From: an uncultured Lachnospiraceae bacterium
GTDB taxonomy: Bacteria > Bacillota > Clostridia > Lachnospirales > Lachnospiraceae
NCBI GenBank assembly: GCA_910577735.1
Contig: CAJTOO010000011.1
Span: 124 to 64,123, forward strand
Direction: 5' to 3'
DNA: 64,000 bases
The notes beneath the pieces are model-generated. The model had not been told where the DNA came from. It saw nothing but the letters and a program-made list of their open reading frames with translations, and ran no database searches. Positions 7,069-15,487 of the stretch are shown here, one piece after another; positions within the stretch are counted from its first letter, which is position 1, and the number at the start of each line of letters is the position of its first letter. The translations under genes and the position numbers were made by a program.

Positions 7069-8361
7069 TTAACGATAATAATCAAACGACAAGCCATACA
7101 TCCTTACGGTACTTCCTTCCTGAATGCCAAGAGCTTCCAATTGCTCCAGAATGCCATTTTTTTTCATAAAATCCTGGAAAAACTTGAAACCTTTCTCAGA
7201 TTCCAGATTTGTGTAAGAAAGCATTTTTTCAATTCTGGGACCCTCGACCACGTATTCATCGGCCTTCTCATCGTAGATGACTGTAAATGGCTCTGTTTCG
7301 ATGTCAAAGCGGTATTCCGGGAAAAACTCCTGTGCAAACACAACAGGCGTCCTGTCCAATGCGGCAAGTTTGTTGTTGATGGCATACAGAAGTTCCCGCA
7401 GGCCTTTGCCGCTGATGGCGGAAATGGCATAGACAGGAATCCCCTGGGGTTCAAATTCCCTGCGGATTATGGCAACAGGGTCATCGTATTCTTCCCCATA
7501 AATCATATCAATCTTATTGGCGGCAATAATCTGAGGCCGGGAGGCCAGTGTGGGATCATAGGCTGTAAGCTCTTTGTTGATGGCATAGATATCTTCCACC
7601 GGATTACGTCCTTCCGTGGACGCCGCATCCACAATGTGTACGATCAGCTTTGTTCGTTCAATATGACGAAGAAATTCATGTCCAAGCCCCACACCATCCG
7701 AGGCGCCCTCTATCAAGCCGGGAATATCTGCAATCACAAATCCCTTGGCATCCGCTAAATCCACAACGCCCAGATTCGGATTTAAGGTCGTGAAATGATA
7801 GTTGGCAATCTTTGGTCTGGCATTGGTTACTTTGGATAAAAAGGTTGATTTTCCCACATTAGGAAAGCCTACAAGGCCTACATCCGCTATGACTTTCAGC
7901 TCCAGAATAAGTTCCAGCTCCTGTGCTGGCTGTCCGGGCTGGGCATATTTGGGAGCCTGCATGGTGCTGGTAGCATAATGCTGGTTCCCGTTCCCGCCTC
8001 TGCCGCCCTTTAGAAGCAGAAACCGGCGATTATCCCCGGACATATCGGTGATTACCTTACCGGTTTCGGCCTCACGAATCACCGTGCCTTCGGGGACTTT
8101 GATCGTGATATCTTCCCCATTTTTACCGGCACAATTTTTTTTACCGCCCTCTTCGCCATTTCCGGCGCTGTATTTACGAATATGCCGGAAGTCTGTGAGG
8201 GTATTTAACCCCTCGTCAACCTCAAAGTATACACTGCCGCCGTTGCCGCCATCTCCTCCGTCAGGGCCGCCGTTTGGCACATATTTTTCCCGGCGGAAGG
8301 ATACATGGCCGTTGCCGCCTTTGCCGCTCTTTACATATATTTTTGCGCGATCTGCAAACAT
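7069..8361 (-). CDS. obgE: GTPase ObgE/CgtA
   Basis: 430 residues, the full three-domain form. The Obg fold is at about 1-158, glycine-rich with repeats such as GGDGGNGG. The G domain is at about 159-330, with G1 GFPNVGKST, G3 DIPGLIEGA, G4 NKID and G5 SAISGKG. The OCT domain follows at about 345-428. It is essential for 50S assembly and stress signalling. A terminator-like hairpin lies between it and rpmA, suggesting lower expression than the ribosomal protein genes. Start ATG has AGGAG upstream. Confidence 0.98.
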   Translation of the reverse strand: MFADRAKIYVKSGKGGNGHVSFRREKYVPNGGPDGGDGGNGGSVYFEVDEGLNTLTDFRHIRKYSAGNGEEGGKKNCAGKNGEDITIKVPEGTVIREAETGKVITDMSGDNRRFLLLKGGRGGNGNQHYATSTMQAPKYAQPGQPAQELELILELKVIADVGLVGFPNVGKSTFLSKVTNARPKIANYHFTTLNPNLGVVDLADAKGFVIADIPGLIEGASDGVGLGHEFLRHIERTKLIVHIVDAASTEGRNPVEDIYAINKELTAYDPTLASRPQIIAANKIDMIYGEEYDDPVAIIRREFEPQGIPVYAISAISGKGLRELLYAINNKLAALDRTPVVFAQEFFPEYRFDIETEPFTVIYDEKADEYVVEGPRIEKMLSYTNLESEKGFKFFQDFMKKNGILEQLEALGIQEGSTVRMYGLSFDYYR

Positions 8362-8382
8362 AATTGTCTCCTACTACATTTG

Positions 8383-8414
8383 AAAAAAGCCCCAAACACC
8401 TAGATGTTTGGAGC
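8383..8414 (-). terminator. Intra-operon terminator between rpmA and obgE
   Basis: In the minus-strand RNA, GCTCCAAACA (8414-8405) pairs with TGTTTGGGGC (8398-8389) and is followed by six T residues (8388-8383). It has full intrinsic-terminator form but lies inside the cluster, so partial readthrough is expected to set rplU-prp-rpmA above obgE and later genes. Confidence 0.85.
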
Positions 8415-8427
8415 CGCTTCAATGGTC

Positions 8428-8703
8428 TTATTTCTCCACAGGGTATACAGAAGCCTGTTTCTTGTCTCTTCCTTTTCTCTCGAAACGAAGAACACCATCA
8501 ACCAAAGCAAACAGTGTATCATCTCCGCCGATACCTACATTGTTGCCAGGATGAATCTTGGTCCCGCGCTGTCTGTATAAGATATTTCCTGCTTTGACGA
8601 ACTGTCCGTCAGCTCTTTTCGCACCTAATCTCTTGGCTTCGGAATCACGGCCATTCTTGGTGGAACCGACACCTTTCTTATGTGCAAAAAATTGAAGGTT
8701 CAT
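8428..8703 (-). CDS. rpmA: 50S ribosomal protein L27 with cleavable N-terminus
   Basis: 91 residues. The start gives MNLQFF followed by AHKKGVGSTKNG, the Firmicutes arrangement in which Prp cuts between Phe6 and Ala7 to expose the mature N-terminus that reaches the peptidyl-transferase centre. The rest matches L27 (KAGNILYRQRG, GIGGDDTLFAL). The ATG at 8703 is preferred over 8712 because it gives the exact propeptide. The adjacent prp gene supports processing. Confidence 0.98.
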   Translation of the reverse strand: MNLQFFAHKKGVGSTKNGRDSEAKRLGAKRADGQFVKAGNILYRQRGTKIHPGNNVGIGGDDTLFALVDGVLRFERKGRDKKQASVYPVEK

Positions 8704-8716
8704 ATTCAACATGGTA

Positions 8717-9049
8717 TTACACCTCCTTAAATCTCAATTTACAATGTTTCTGCCCGTACTGTTTTTCAACCTGACTTAAGCCGAGCACCAGGGAATCCAT
8801 GAGTACTTTTGAGGACTCACTTATGGGATGCTGTGTAAACAGGCATTCTATGGTGCCTGTATTTTCCGCTGCCTTTACCTGAACCGGTTCTTTTGTAATT
8901 TTCTCAAAAGAATTGACCGTGTTGATGACCAGCATGGAAATTGCTGCACAGACGATGTCTTTACCGCTGTCAGCATATCCGGCATGTCCTTCACAGGTAA
9001 ATCCCAGATACTCCCCTGTCTTTGTTTTATGAATGGTAATCTTTGTCAT
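8717..9049 (-). CDS. prp: Ribosomal-processing cysteine protease Prp
   Basis: 110 residues, YsxB family. It removes the N-terminal extension of L27. The catalytic His (GHAGYA, residue 22) and Cys (DIVCAAIS, residue 34) are present at the usual 12-residue spacing. Its ATG overlaps the rplU stop (TAATG), implying translational coupling, and rpmA follows at once. The L21-Prp-L27 order is diagnostic. Confidence 0.96.
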   Translation of the reverse strand: MTKITIHKTKTGEYLGFTCEGHAGYADSGKDIVCAAISMLVINTVNSFEKITKEPVQVKAAENTGTIECLFTQHPISESSKVLMDSLVLGLSQVEKQYGQKHCKLRFKEV

Positions 9050-9354
9050 TACGCGTTGATCTTGTCAATCTGAATCTGCGTATACGGCTGTCTGTGACCA
9101 TTTTTCTTGTGATAACCGGTTTTGCTCTTATACTTGTAAACGATGACTTTGCGAGCTTTGCCCTGATCCATTACGGTTCCGGTCACGGTTGCATTTGCTA
9201 CATCGCCTGCAACTTTAAGCTCCTTATCGCTGACAGCTATCACCTGGTCGAATGTTACAGTCGTACCCACCTCAGCATCAAGTTTCTCAACTCTGATGAT
9301 ATCACCCTCGGATACTTTGTACTGTTTTCCGCCTGTTGCAATGATTGCGTACAT
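9049..9354 (-). CDS. rplU: 50S ribosomal protein L21
   Basis: 101 residues beginning MYAIIATGGKQYKVSEGD, the invariant L21 start, and ending in the KKNGHRQPYTQI segment. ATG at 9354 has TAGGAGGTG close upstream; in-frame starts further out are inside the leader. First gene of the cluster, with a consensus promoter at 9456-9484. Confidence 0.98.
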   Translation of the reverse strand: MYAIIATGGKQYKVSEGDIIRVEKLDAEVGTTVTFDQVIAVSDKELKVAGDVANATVTGTVMDQGKARKVIVYKYKSKTGYHKKNGHRQPYTQIQIDKINA

Positions 9355-9449
9355 ATGGCACCTCCTATTCATGAACACGAAGTTCATTTACTCGCTAACT
9401 ATGGTGATGTCCGTGAAAGGGCATACTTTTACCTCGTTATGCGGCATAC
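9355..9449 (-). promoter_or_regulatory. rplU 5' leader, candidate L21 autoregulatory leader
   Basis: About 95 bases of untranslated RNA lie between the predicted start of transcription and rplU. It contains GTATGCC twice, a GAGGTAAAAG stretch, and a stable ATGAAC-TTCGT-GTTCAT hairpin right before the ribosome binding site. Firmicutes carry a known structured L21 leader at this place; I cannot run a covariance search, so the match is by position and general form only. Confidence 0.45.
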
Positions 9450-9455
9450 TCATTA

Positions 9456-9484
9456 ATCATATACATTTTATCCCAGTTTGTCAA
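9456..9484 (-). promoter_or_regulatory. Promoter of the rplU-rsfS cluster
   Basis: On the minus strand TTGACA (9484-9479), a 17-bp spacer and TATGAT (9461-9456). It starts 8 bases beyond the stop of the upstream receiver-protein gene, separating the two transcription units. Confidence 0.8.
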
Positions 9485-9491
9485 TCTGTTT

Positions 9492-9893
9492 TTATCGATT
9501 GTCCATACTTTTATCAAATTCTGTCTTGAGAACGCGCTCAATCCTTTCCCGTAAATCTTCCGGCTTAAAAGGTTTGAGAACATAGTCGTTGATTCCGAGT
9601 TTGGAACTTTCTACAATCGTATGTTTCTCACGCTGCGAGGTGAGCATGATCACCGGAATATCCTGACATCTTTCCAGTTCGCGAATCTCCCGCAACGTCT
9701 CAATGCCGTCTTTGGGAACCATCTGAATATCCAGTAAAATAAGGTCTGGCGGTGTTTTCTGTTTCAAATACTGTAGGGCACGGACACCGGAATTGAGAGG
9801 AACGATCTCATAGGTCTTCTTAAGCTCCTGTTCAATTTTTGCAAGACTGATGCTGTTATCGTCTACAGCCAGTATTGTTAACTTCTCTTCCAC
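9492..9893 (-). CDS. Single-domain CheY-like response regulator
   Basis: 133 residues made up only of a receiver domain: LAVDDNS near 8-14, phospho-acceptor Asp in LILLDIQMVPKDG near 56, Thr in IMLTSQ and Lys in VLKPF. There is no output domain, so it likely passes phosphate on or acts by protein contact. It uses a GTG start with AAGGAGG about 12 bases upstream, 6 bases after the hybrid kinase stop, so the two are co-expressed and probably form one phosphorelay. Confidence 0.88.
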   Translation of the reverse strand: MEEKLTILAVDDNSISLAKIEQELKKTYEIVPLNSGVRALQYLKQKTPPDLILLDIQMVPKDGIETLREIRELERCQDIPVIMLTSQREKHTIVESSKLGINDYVLKPFKPEDLRERIERVLKTEFDKSMDNR

Positions 9894-9899
9894 GCTGCT

Positions 9900-12767
9900 T
9901 TACGCCTCCTTTTGAATTTGTTCTATTAACTCACGCAGCATCTGTTCTGCCGCGTCGTCCTCATATAATTTAAGCTGCTCCCTTATTTTATCCAAAGCTG
10001 CTTCCGTGTCAGCTGCAAGGTGATACTCTAAAATTTCTTCTATCTCGTTCGCACAGTCCTTGGATTGGAAATTCTCCAGATTGTTTAATGCGGTCTCAAT
10101 CTTCTGCAGTAAATCTGCTTTTTCAATTTCCTGTTCCTTTTCTTTCGTGTCTTTTGACTTGTGATTTGAGTCCAGATATGTCTGAATATGATTCAACTGC
10201 TCTTCATATTCAGTCAGAAGTTTCTCCGCATGGCTGTCAACAAACGTGATATCTCCTCTGTTCACTGCCTTTTCCTGCTCTCTGGCTCTGTTTGATACGT
10301 GCATGGCTCCCACATTCGCGGACGCGCTCTTTAAACCGTGGACTTCTATGCCATAGGTTTTATAATCCTTTTCTTCCAAGAGTCTGCGAAGAAGGGCAAG
10401 CTTTCGTTTCCCGTCCAGACAGTAAAGATGTAAAAGGTCAATGTATTCTTCTATGCTGGCAGAATGATGCTCAGCCACTTCATCTGTATTGATACCCTCT
10501 ATGATAATATCCTGGAATTCCCCATAGTTGCTGTTACTTGACTGTAACTTGTCAATCCACTCTCCGCCAGGGGTACGATCCTGTTCGGGAATCCATTTTA
10601 AAAGTGTCTTATGTAAGGTCTTTCTGTCAATTGGTTTGGTGATAAAATCCTGAAAACCATTGGTAAGGAAAGTTTCCCGGACGCCTTCCATGGCATTCGC
10701 TGTCAAGGCGATGATCACAGGCAGACTGCCATTGTCACCGCAGTCGGTTCGGATATGCTGCACTGTTTCTATGCCGTCCATTGCAGGCATCATATGGTCC
10801 ATAAAAATAATATCATATTTTGTAGTTTTGACAAGTTCTATGGCAGACATACCGCTTTCTGCTTCGGCGATTTCTACCCCATAGGTCTGGAGTAAGGATC
10901 TGGCGACTCTTCTGTTGATGATATTATCGTCAACCACCAGTATCTTGCAGTTTTGTGCCGTGAAGGGTTCCAACAGTTTCTCTTTAGGCGCTTCCACTTC
11001 CGGGATTTCAGACAAAGGTCTGGTATCCGCAATCTTTTGAGGTATTTCTACAATAAAGGTGGTCCCTTCGCCATAAACACTTTCCAGTGCAATGGTGCCC
11101 TGCATCAACTCTACCAGGCGTTTGGTGATAGAAAGACCAAGCCCCGTGCCCTCTACGCTTCGGTTTCTCTTGGAGTCCAGCTGTCTGAAGTTCTCAAATA
11201 TCCCCTCAATATCTTCCTCTTTGATGCCACAGCCGGTATCTTCAATCCGAAATACCAGATGCTCCGTGTCAGGCGTTTCACCTTGTTTACCTGCAACAAA
11301 AATTTTGACATGCCCTTCTTTGGTAAATTTTATGGCATTATTTAAAATATTGATCAATATCTGCTTGATTCTTCCTTCATCACCCAGATAACGACAGGGA
11401 ATTGACATGTCAAACTCACTAAACAGCATAAGGCCATGTTGAGAGGCTACGATATCCATCATGCTCAGCACTTCATTAACCAGTGATTTTACATGATATT
11501 TTGTTTCAATCAGCTCCATTTTCCCGGCTTCCACTTTAGATAAATCAAGAATATCGTTGATCAAAGCCAGAAGATTGCGGGAGGAGGATTTGATATCACA
11601 TGCATAGCCGTATACCTTCCGGCCTCTGCTTTGTTCCATGATAATATCACTCAACCCAACGATAGCATTCATAGGTGTCCGGATTTCATGGGACATGTTT
11701 GCAAGGAACGCACTTTTGGCAATATTGGCCTGTTCTGCCTGTTCCCGTACCTGCTTGATCTCCTCGATATAATTTCTGGTCTCAGTCACATCCAGAATCA
11801 GGAGAACGTAGCCTTTTGATTCACCGTATTTATCCACAATCTGTTTGACATGTCCCTGATAAAAACTGCCGTTAATAGAAAACGCTTCCCGATCATCTTC
11901 ACCAAGTATGTCACGAGGAAACCCATCCAGTTCTTCTATATGCCTGCCAACTGCGGATGCGTTCAGTTCCGGGAAAATACCAGTGGCTGCAGGGTTATAG
12001 CTGACAATTCGTTTGTGATTGTCTATGGCAATGACGCCGTCGCTCATGCTGTCGAGTAAAATACCGGCAGCGAGAGTGCTGAAATCATAAACTTTCCGGC
12101 TCCAGATTAAAATGACCACACAGGAGAGGATCAACCCCAGGATAAATGGCGTAAGATCATATGCAAAGGTCAGTTTCATGATATAGGAACCCAGTACCAC
12201 CACTGGCACGAAAGAAAGCCCCAGAATCAGTTTGTACTTTCTGTCAGCGGCATAATCGGGTTTTTGGATACAGACCCGAATCAGGGCATACAATGTAAGC
12301 GTATAGGGAATGATCAGACCGCAGAGCATAAAAATCAAGTGACCAATGCCATATTCCAGCATCAGATATCCATGTCCATCAGCGGTATACAGCCAGTCTA
12401 CCTGACGGTAAAAGTAGTTATGAAATTCACAGGTAAAGACAAGCACAAACAGGAAAATATCTATTATTTTAAGAACTTTTAAGAGTTTTGTCGGAGCTTT
12501 CTCGAAACAATAGTTGAACATAAAATGACAATAACTGATGGGAATTGTCAATGATCCAATATACTGGATTTTGACAGCTGTCAGGGCAACATCTACCGTT
12601 GGCGCTGTCAATTCTAACAAATATCCAATATTGTGGATGAAAGAACCTAACAGAAAATATTGCATCAGATTCTGGTCACGGGAACCGTCCCCCTTTAGCA
12701 AAAGGGATAATGCCGATACAATCACACAGATACTTAAAATACTCAAACCTATAAACACAATATTCAT
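9900..12767 (-). CDS. Hybrid sensor histidine kinase (7TM-PAS-HisKA-HATPase-REC-HPt)
   Basis: 955 residues. Seven hydrophobic segments occupy about 1-225, resembling the 7TM sensor domain of histidine kinases. Next come a PAS domain at about 235-335, a dimerisation domain with the phospho-His in NMSHEIRTPMNA near 360, an ATPase domain (NILNNAIKF N-box, DTGCGI, GTGLGLSI), and a receiver domain with Asp in IIFMDHMMPAMDG. A C-terminal HPt domain has its phospho-His in EVHGLKSASANVGA. All modules for an internal His-Asp-His relay are present, and the CheY-like gene downstream is the likely last acceptor. The signal sensed is unknown. Confidence 0.92.
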   Translation of the reverse strand: MNIVFIGLSILSICVIVSALSLLLKGDGSRDQNLMQYFLLGSFIHNIGYLLELTAPTVDVALTAVKIQYIGSLTIPISYCHFMFNYCFEKAPTKLLKVLKIIDIFLFVLVFTCEFHNYFYRQVDWLYTADGHGYLMLEYGIGHLIFMLCGLIIPYTLTLYALIRVCIQKPDYAADRKYKLILGLSFVPVVVLGSYIMKLTFAYDLTPFILGLILSCVVILIWSRKVYDFSTLAAGILLDSMSDGVIAIDNHKRIVSYNPAATGIFPELNASAVGRHIEELDGFPRDILGEDDREAFSINGSFYQGHVKQIVDKYGESKGYVLLILDVTETRNYIEEIKQVREQAEQANIAKSAFLANMSHEIRTPMNAIVGLSDIIMEQSRGRKVYGYACDIKSSSRNLLALINDILDLSKVEAGKMELIETKYHVKSLVNEVLSMMDIVASQHGLMLFSEFDMSIPCRYLGDEGRIKQILINILNNAIKFTKEGHVKIFVAGKQGETPDTEHLVFRIEDTGCGIKEEDIEGIFENFRQLDSKRNRSVEGTGLGLSITKRLVELMQGTIALESVYGEGTTFIVEIPQKIADTRPLSEIPEVEAPKEKLLEPFTAQNCKILVVDDNIINRRVARSLLQTYGVEIAEAESGMSAIELVKTTKYDIIFMDHMMPAMDGIETVQHIRTDCGDNGSLPVIIALTANAMEGVRETFLTNGFQDFITKPIDRKTLHKTLLKWIPEQDRTPGGEWIDKLQSSNSNYGEFQDIIIEGINTDEVAEHHSASIEEYIDLLHLYCLDGKRKLALLRRLLEEKDYKTYGIEVHGLKSASANVGAMHVSNRAREQEKAVNRGDITFVDSHAEKLLTEYEEQLNHIQTYLDSNHKSKDTKEKEQEIEKADLLQKIETALNNLENFQSKDCANEIEEILEYHLAADTEAALDKIREQLKLYEDDAAEQMLRELIEQIQKEA

Positions 12768-12812
12768 AACGTTTCATCACCACACAAATTTTATTAATCT
12801 TATGAAGAAGAT

Positions 12813-13352
12813 TTATACGTCGGTCCTGTCAGCTTTATGATGTATGGACAAAAGTGTTTCAAATTCTTCATCGCTGTAATAGAAAAACAACATCACGCCC
12901 AGAACAGCAACTCCTATGGTAATGTAGATATCTGCCACATTAAACTTGGGAAAATCTATGGGCACAAAATAGATAAAATCCACCACATATTGGTTGGATA
13001 TCCTGTCAACCAGATTGCCGACAGCGCCGCTTATAATAAGGAGCAGACAAATCCGCATGCCATGAAAGCGCTTCCCTAATGGAAGGGTCAGGAATTTCCA
13101 GATAAAAACCACAATCACTACACTTGTCAGAAGGACTAAAAAGGTCTGTCTGCCGGCAAAAGAACTGAAAGCTGCGCCGGTATTCTCCAGATAGCTGAAT
13201 TCTAAAATGCGGTCAATGAGGGGAAAAGCATCCTGTCCTTTTAGGTGTATGACAGCCAGATACTTTGTGTATTGATCAAAACAAAGCAAAAGAAACAGAG
13301 CCAGGACTGCAGCCACATTTCTTTTGAAATTTTTACCGGAAAAACATTTCAT
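12813..13352 (-). CDS. lspA: Lipoprotein signal peptidase LspA
   Basis: 179-residue membrane aspartyl protease that removes signal peptides from lipidated prolipoproteins. Four hydrophobic segments and the family motifs DQYTKY, NTGAAF, GNLVDRI and FNVADIYI are present; the two catalytic Asp residues are those in GNLVDR and FNVAD. The ATG at 13352 (AAAGGAA upstream) is the natural start; the open frame to 13553 only overlaps the Nudix gene. Confidence 0.97.
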   Translation of the reverse strand: MKCFSGKNFKRNVAAVLALFLLLCFDQYTKYLAVIHLKGQDAFPLIDRILEFSYLENTGAAFSSFAGRQTFLVLLTSVVIVVFIWKFLTLPLGKRFHGMRICLLLIISGAVGNLVDRISNQYVVDFIYFVPIDFPKFNVADIYITIGVAVLGVMLFFYYSDEEFETLLSIHHKADRTDV

Positions 13353-13392
13353 GTAAAGAAAATTCCTTTCTATGGGATACATGTAAAGCGGA

Positions 13393-13941
13393 TTATCCCA
13401 CCATAAAAAAGTACGCTGCAATCTGTGCTCTGGAACTAAATTCTTCTGTTTCCAGAAGTTCACGGACTTCTTCTTTGGTGTAGAATTTTGCGTCAATCTG
13501 TTCGTTTTCGGAGGTGTGATCCTCGAAGCCGCCATCCACGTCCACAAAGGCAATCTGTGTTTTTACATCAGAGAAAGCCACTGCCGCAAAAGACGGCGGC
13601 AGGATGCTGCGAATCCGCTTGACATGAAGACCGGTCTCCTCATACAGTTCCCGCTGGATACATTCTTCTAAAGATTCACCCTCTTCTAGCATACCCGCAC
13701 AGAGATTATAAATGAGACGGTTGACACCCATGCGGAACTCCCGCAGAAGAAGCATTTTATCTCCATAGTAGGCAACGATGGATACGCCACTTACTTTTTC
13801 GCCGATTTTGTCAGGACCGGCTATCTCATTGCGGCTGACAATCTCATATTTCTTTTCTCTGCCGGCTTTGTTACGGTAGGTCAGTTCATAGTTCTTCAAA
13901 TACCTGCCATCTTTGACTTTTTCCATGCTTAAAAGTTCCAT
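13393..13941 (-). CDS. Nudix hydrolase, ADP-ribose pyrophosphatase-like
   Basis: 182 residues with a complete Nudix box, from GMLEEGESLEECIQREL to YEETGL (about 89-111), which holds the metal-binding REx(2)EE core. N- and C-terminal parts resemble the NudF/ADP-ribose pyrophosphatase subgroup (ARxxAYFFM-like end, FREFRMGVN segment). Substrate within nucleoside-diphosphate-X compounds is not proven. It begins 2 bases after the RNase E/G stop, so they are co-transcribed. Confidence 0.9.
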   Translation of the reverse strand: MELLSMEKVKDGRYLKNYELTYRNKAGREKKYEIVSRNEIAGPDKIGEKVSGVSIVAYYGDKMLLLREFRMGVNRLIYNLCAGMLEEGESLEECIQRELYEETGLHVKRIRSILPPSFAAVAFSDVKTQIAFVDVDGGFEDHTSENEQIDAKFYTKEEVRELLETEEFSSRAQIAAYFFMVG

Positions 13942-13942
13942 A

Positions 13943-15187
13943 TCAGACGTCCTTTCTCATTTGCTCTGCAAAACTGGGATCTATTTTCTTCCTGGTAAGT
14001 TCCATCAGACCAAGCCCGGTCATATCTACCACGCTTGCCGATACCGGGTCTTGCTTCAGAAGCTTTCGCATGTACTCTAAAAGCTGTGCTTCATGTTCCT
14101 TTTGTTTCAAATTAATGAAATCTACTAAAATCATACCTGATAGGTTTCTGGCCCGTAATTGTAGGGCGATCATCTCAGCGGCTTCCTGATTGATTTTCAT
14201 AAAAGTTTCTTCTGTGTTTTTGCCGGTCTCGCATTTTCCGGTATTGACATCAATGGAAATCAGGGCCTCTGTAGGTTCGATTACAAGATAACCGCCGGAT
14301 TTGAGCCAGACTTTTTTATCCAAAAGTTCTTTGATACGGATTTCCACAGAATACAGTTTGTGAAGTGGCAGATAATTGTCCTCGTAGAAACGTATCTGTA
14401 TCGCTGTGTCTTTAAAAGATTCCTGTAACGTCTCATACACATCCGGCAGGTCTGTTACCACCTCACTATATTCTGTATGGTATGCATTCTGGATAAAACT
14501 GATATAGTCAGGTTTATGGTGATACAGACAACTGTAACAGGTGCGCTTGTCTGCTATCTCAAGAATGCGGGCAAGTGTTCCCGCCAGTTCCTCAGTTTCC
14601 CGGATTAAAGGTGTATCCTCCGGCAGGGATCCGGCATTGGTGCGCACGATCACTTGATATTGTTCAGAAAGTTTCTGTAAAGTTCCCAGATTACGGAATC
14701 TGTTTTGCTGTTTTTTATTTAATTTGGAAGATACCTGGACATTACCGGCTGTTATTTTCCCTTCCGGTCCTGTCTTGTTTGGTGAAATATGCCCTTTTAG
14801 GGAAGCATTCTGTGTGCCGATTACCACATAACGTCCGGACAGAGATATCTTCGATGTCACGCCTGCAAGTTTTGTTTTCATCGGTTCTTTGATAACCTGT
14901 ACCAATATTTCATCCCCGGGCTTTATGGTACCGTCAGGTGTCCGATTTGCCAAATAGGCTGATCTGGCCTCCGCCATGGGGAGGAAGGTCAGGTACTTGC
15001 CGCCTAAATCTACAAATGCGGCATTGATATTGCGGGAAATATTCTGGACTTTGCCAATGTAGATATCTCCCACTGTGATGGCCTGATTGTGCTGAACACG
15101 GACAGAAAGAACCTGATTGTTGCTTAAGAGCAGGCTGAGGAGTTTGTCATGGAATTTTAAGATAAGGATTTTGCCGTCTTGCGCCAT
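13943..15187 (-). CDS. rng: Ribonuclease E/G family protein
   Basis: 414 residues. An S1-like RNA-binding part is near 35-120 (GDIYIGKVQNI...AFVDLG). The RNase E/G catalytic core follows, with the magnesium-binding Asp residues in SIDVNTG and ILVDFIN. The length matches compact RNase G/CafA, without the long RNase E scaffold. It probably takes part in rRNA maturation and mRNA decay. It lacks the zinc-link Cys pair typical of RNase E; the C-terminal motif MTGLGLMELTRKK is conserved. The start is ATG at 15187; directly upstream lies a 24-bp tandem repeat. Confidence 0.93.
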   Translation of the reverse strand: MAQDGKILILKFHDKLLSLLLSNNQVLSVRVQHNQAITVGDIYIGKVQNISRNINAAFVDLGGKYLTFLPMAEARSAYLANRTPDGTIKPGDEILVQVIKEPMKTKLAGVTSKISLSGRYVVIGTQNASLKGHISPNKTGPEGKITAGNVQVSSKLNKKQQNRFRNLGTLQKLSEQYQVIVRTNAGSLPEDTPLIRETEELAGTLARILEIADKRTCYSCLYHHKPDYISFIQNAYHTEYSEVVTDLPDVYETLQESFKDTAIQIRFYEDNYLPLHKLYSVEIRIKELLDKKVWLKSGGYLVIEPTEALISIDVNTGKCETGKNTEETFMKINQEAAEMIALQLRARNLSGMILVDFINLKQKEHEAQLLEYMRKLLKQDPVSASVVDMTGLGLMELTRKKIDPSFAEQMRKDV

Positions 15188-15202
15188 GCATTTGGTCTCC
15201 TG

Positions 15203-15332
15203 GTGCGTCGCTCTGCTTACTTTGCAGTGCGTCGCCTTGCTTACTTCGCAGTGTATCGCTCTGCTTACTTCGCAGTGCGTCGCCCTGCTTACCCCGCAGT
15301 GCGTCGCCCTGCTTACCCCGCAGTGCGTCGCT
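15203..15332. repeat. 24-bp tandem repeat, five copies plus a partial sixth
   Basis: Units of 24 bp with the pattern GTGCGTCGCYCTGCTTACYYYGCA run from 15203 to 15322, with a partial copy to 15332. The two copies farthest from rng (15275-15322) are identical, while the three nearer ones differ at a few positions, as expected from recent expansion at one end. They occupy the 5' region of rng. No spacing between units, so this is not a CRISPR array. Confidence 0.9.
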
Positions 15333-15381
15333 CAAAACCTGCGGTTTTTCGCTCGCGGGCTTCGCCCTATCACTCTGTAAA

Positions 15382-15416
15382 ACAGAAAAAGGATCTGCAA
15401 GCAGTCCTTTTTCTGT
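15382..15416 (-). terminator. Terminator of the merR-ybjQ unit
   Basis: ACAGAAAAAGGA (15382-15393) and TCCTTTTTCTGT (15405-15416) form a 12-bp perfect stem. On the minus strand the stem is followed by TTTTAC. The high A/T content on both arms gives a possible bidirectional terminator. It closes the unit that starts at the MerR promoter, so rng needs its own promoter or readthrough. Confidence 0.8.
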
Positions 15417-15487
15417 CTTACAAAGTGGCACTGCTCATTGCCATCGCGTATATCTTATCAAATTTTATGATGAATTGGAAGATGATA

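Noticed and set aside
13352..13553. N-terminal extension of lspA by 67 residues
   Set aside because: The extension overlaps the Nudix gene, is not membrane-protein-like and lacks conserved LspA residues.
15203..15332. CRISPR-like array
   Set aside because: Copies are directly adjacent without spacers and no cas gene is near.
15147..15431. Repeat-rich open frame on the minus strand (about 94 residues, repeated Q-G-D-A-L-R-G-K pattern)
   Set aside because: It begins with GTG without a ribosome binding site, starts inside the region of the merR-ybjQ terminator and runs out of frame into rng. The pattern is just the 24-bp tandem repeat read in an open frame.
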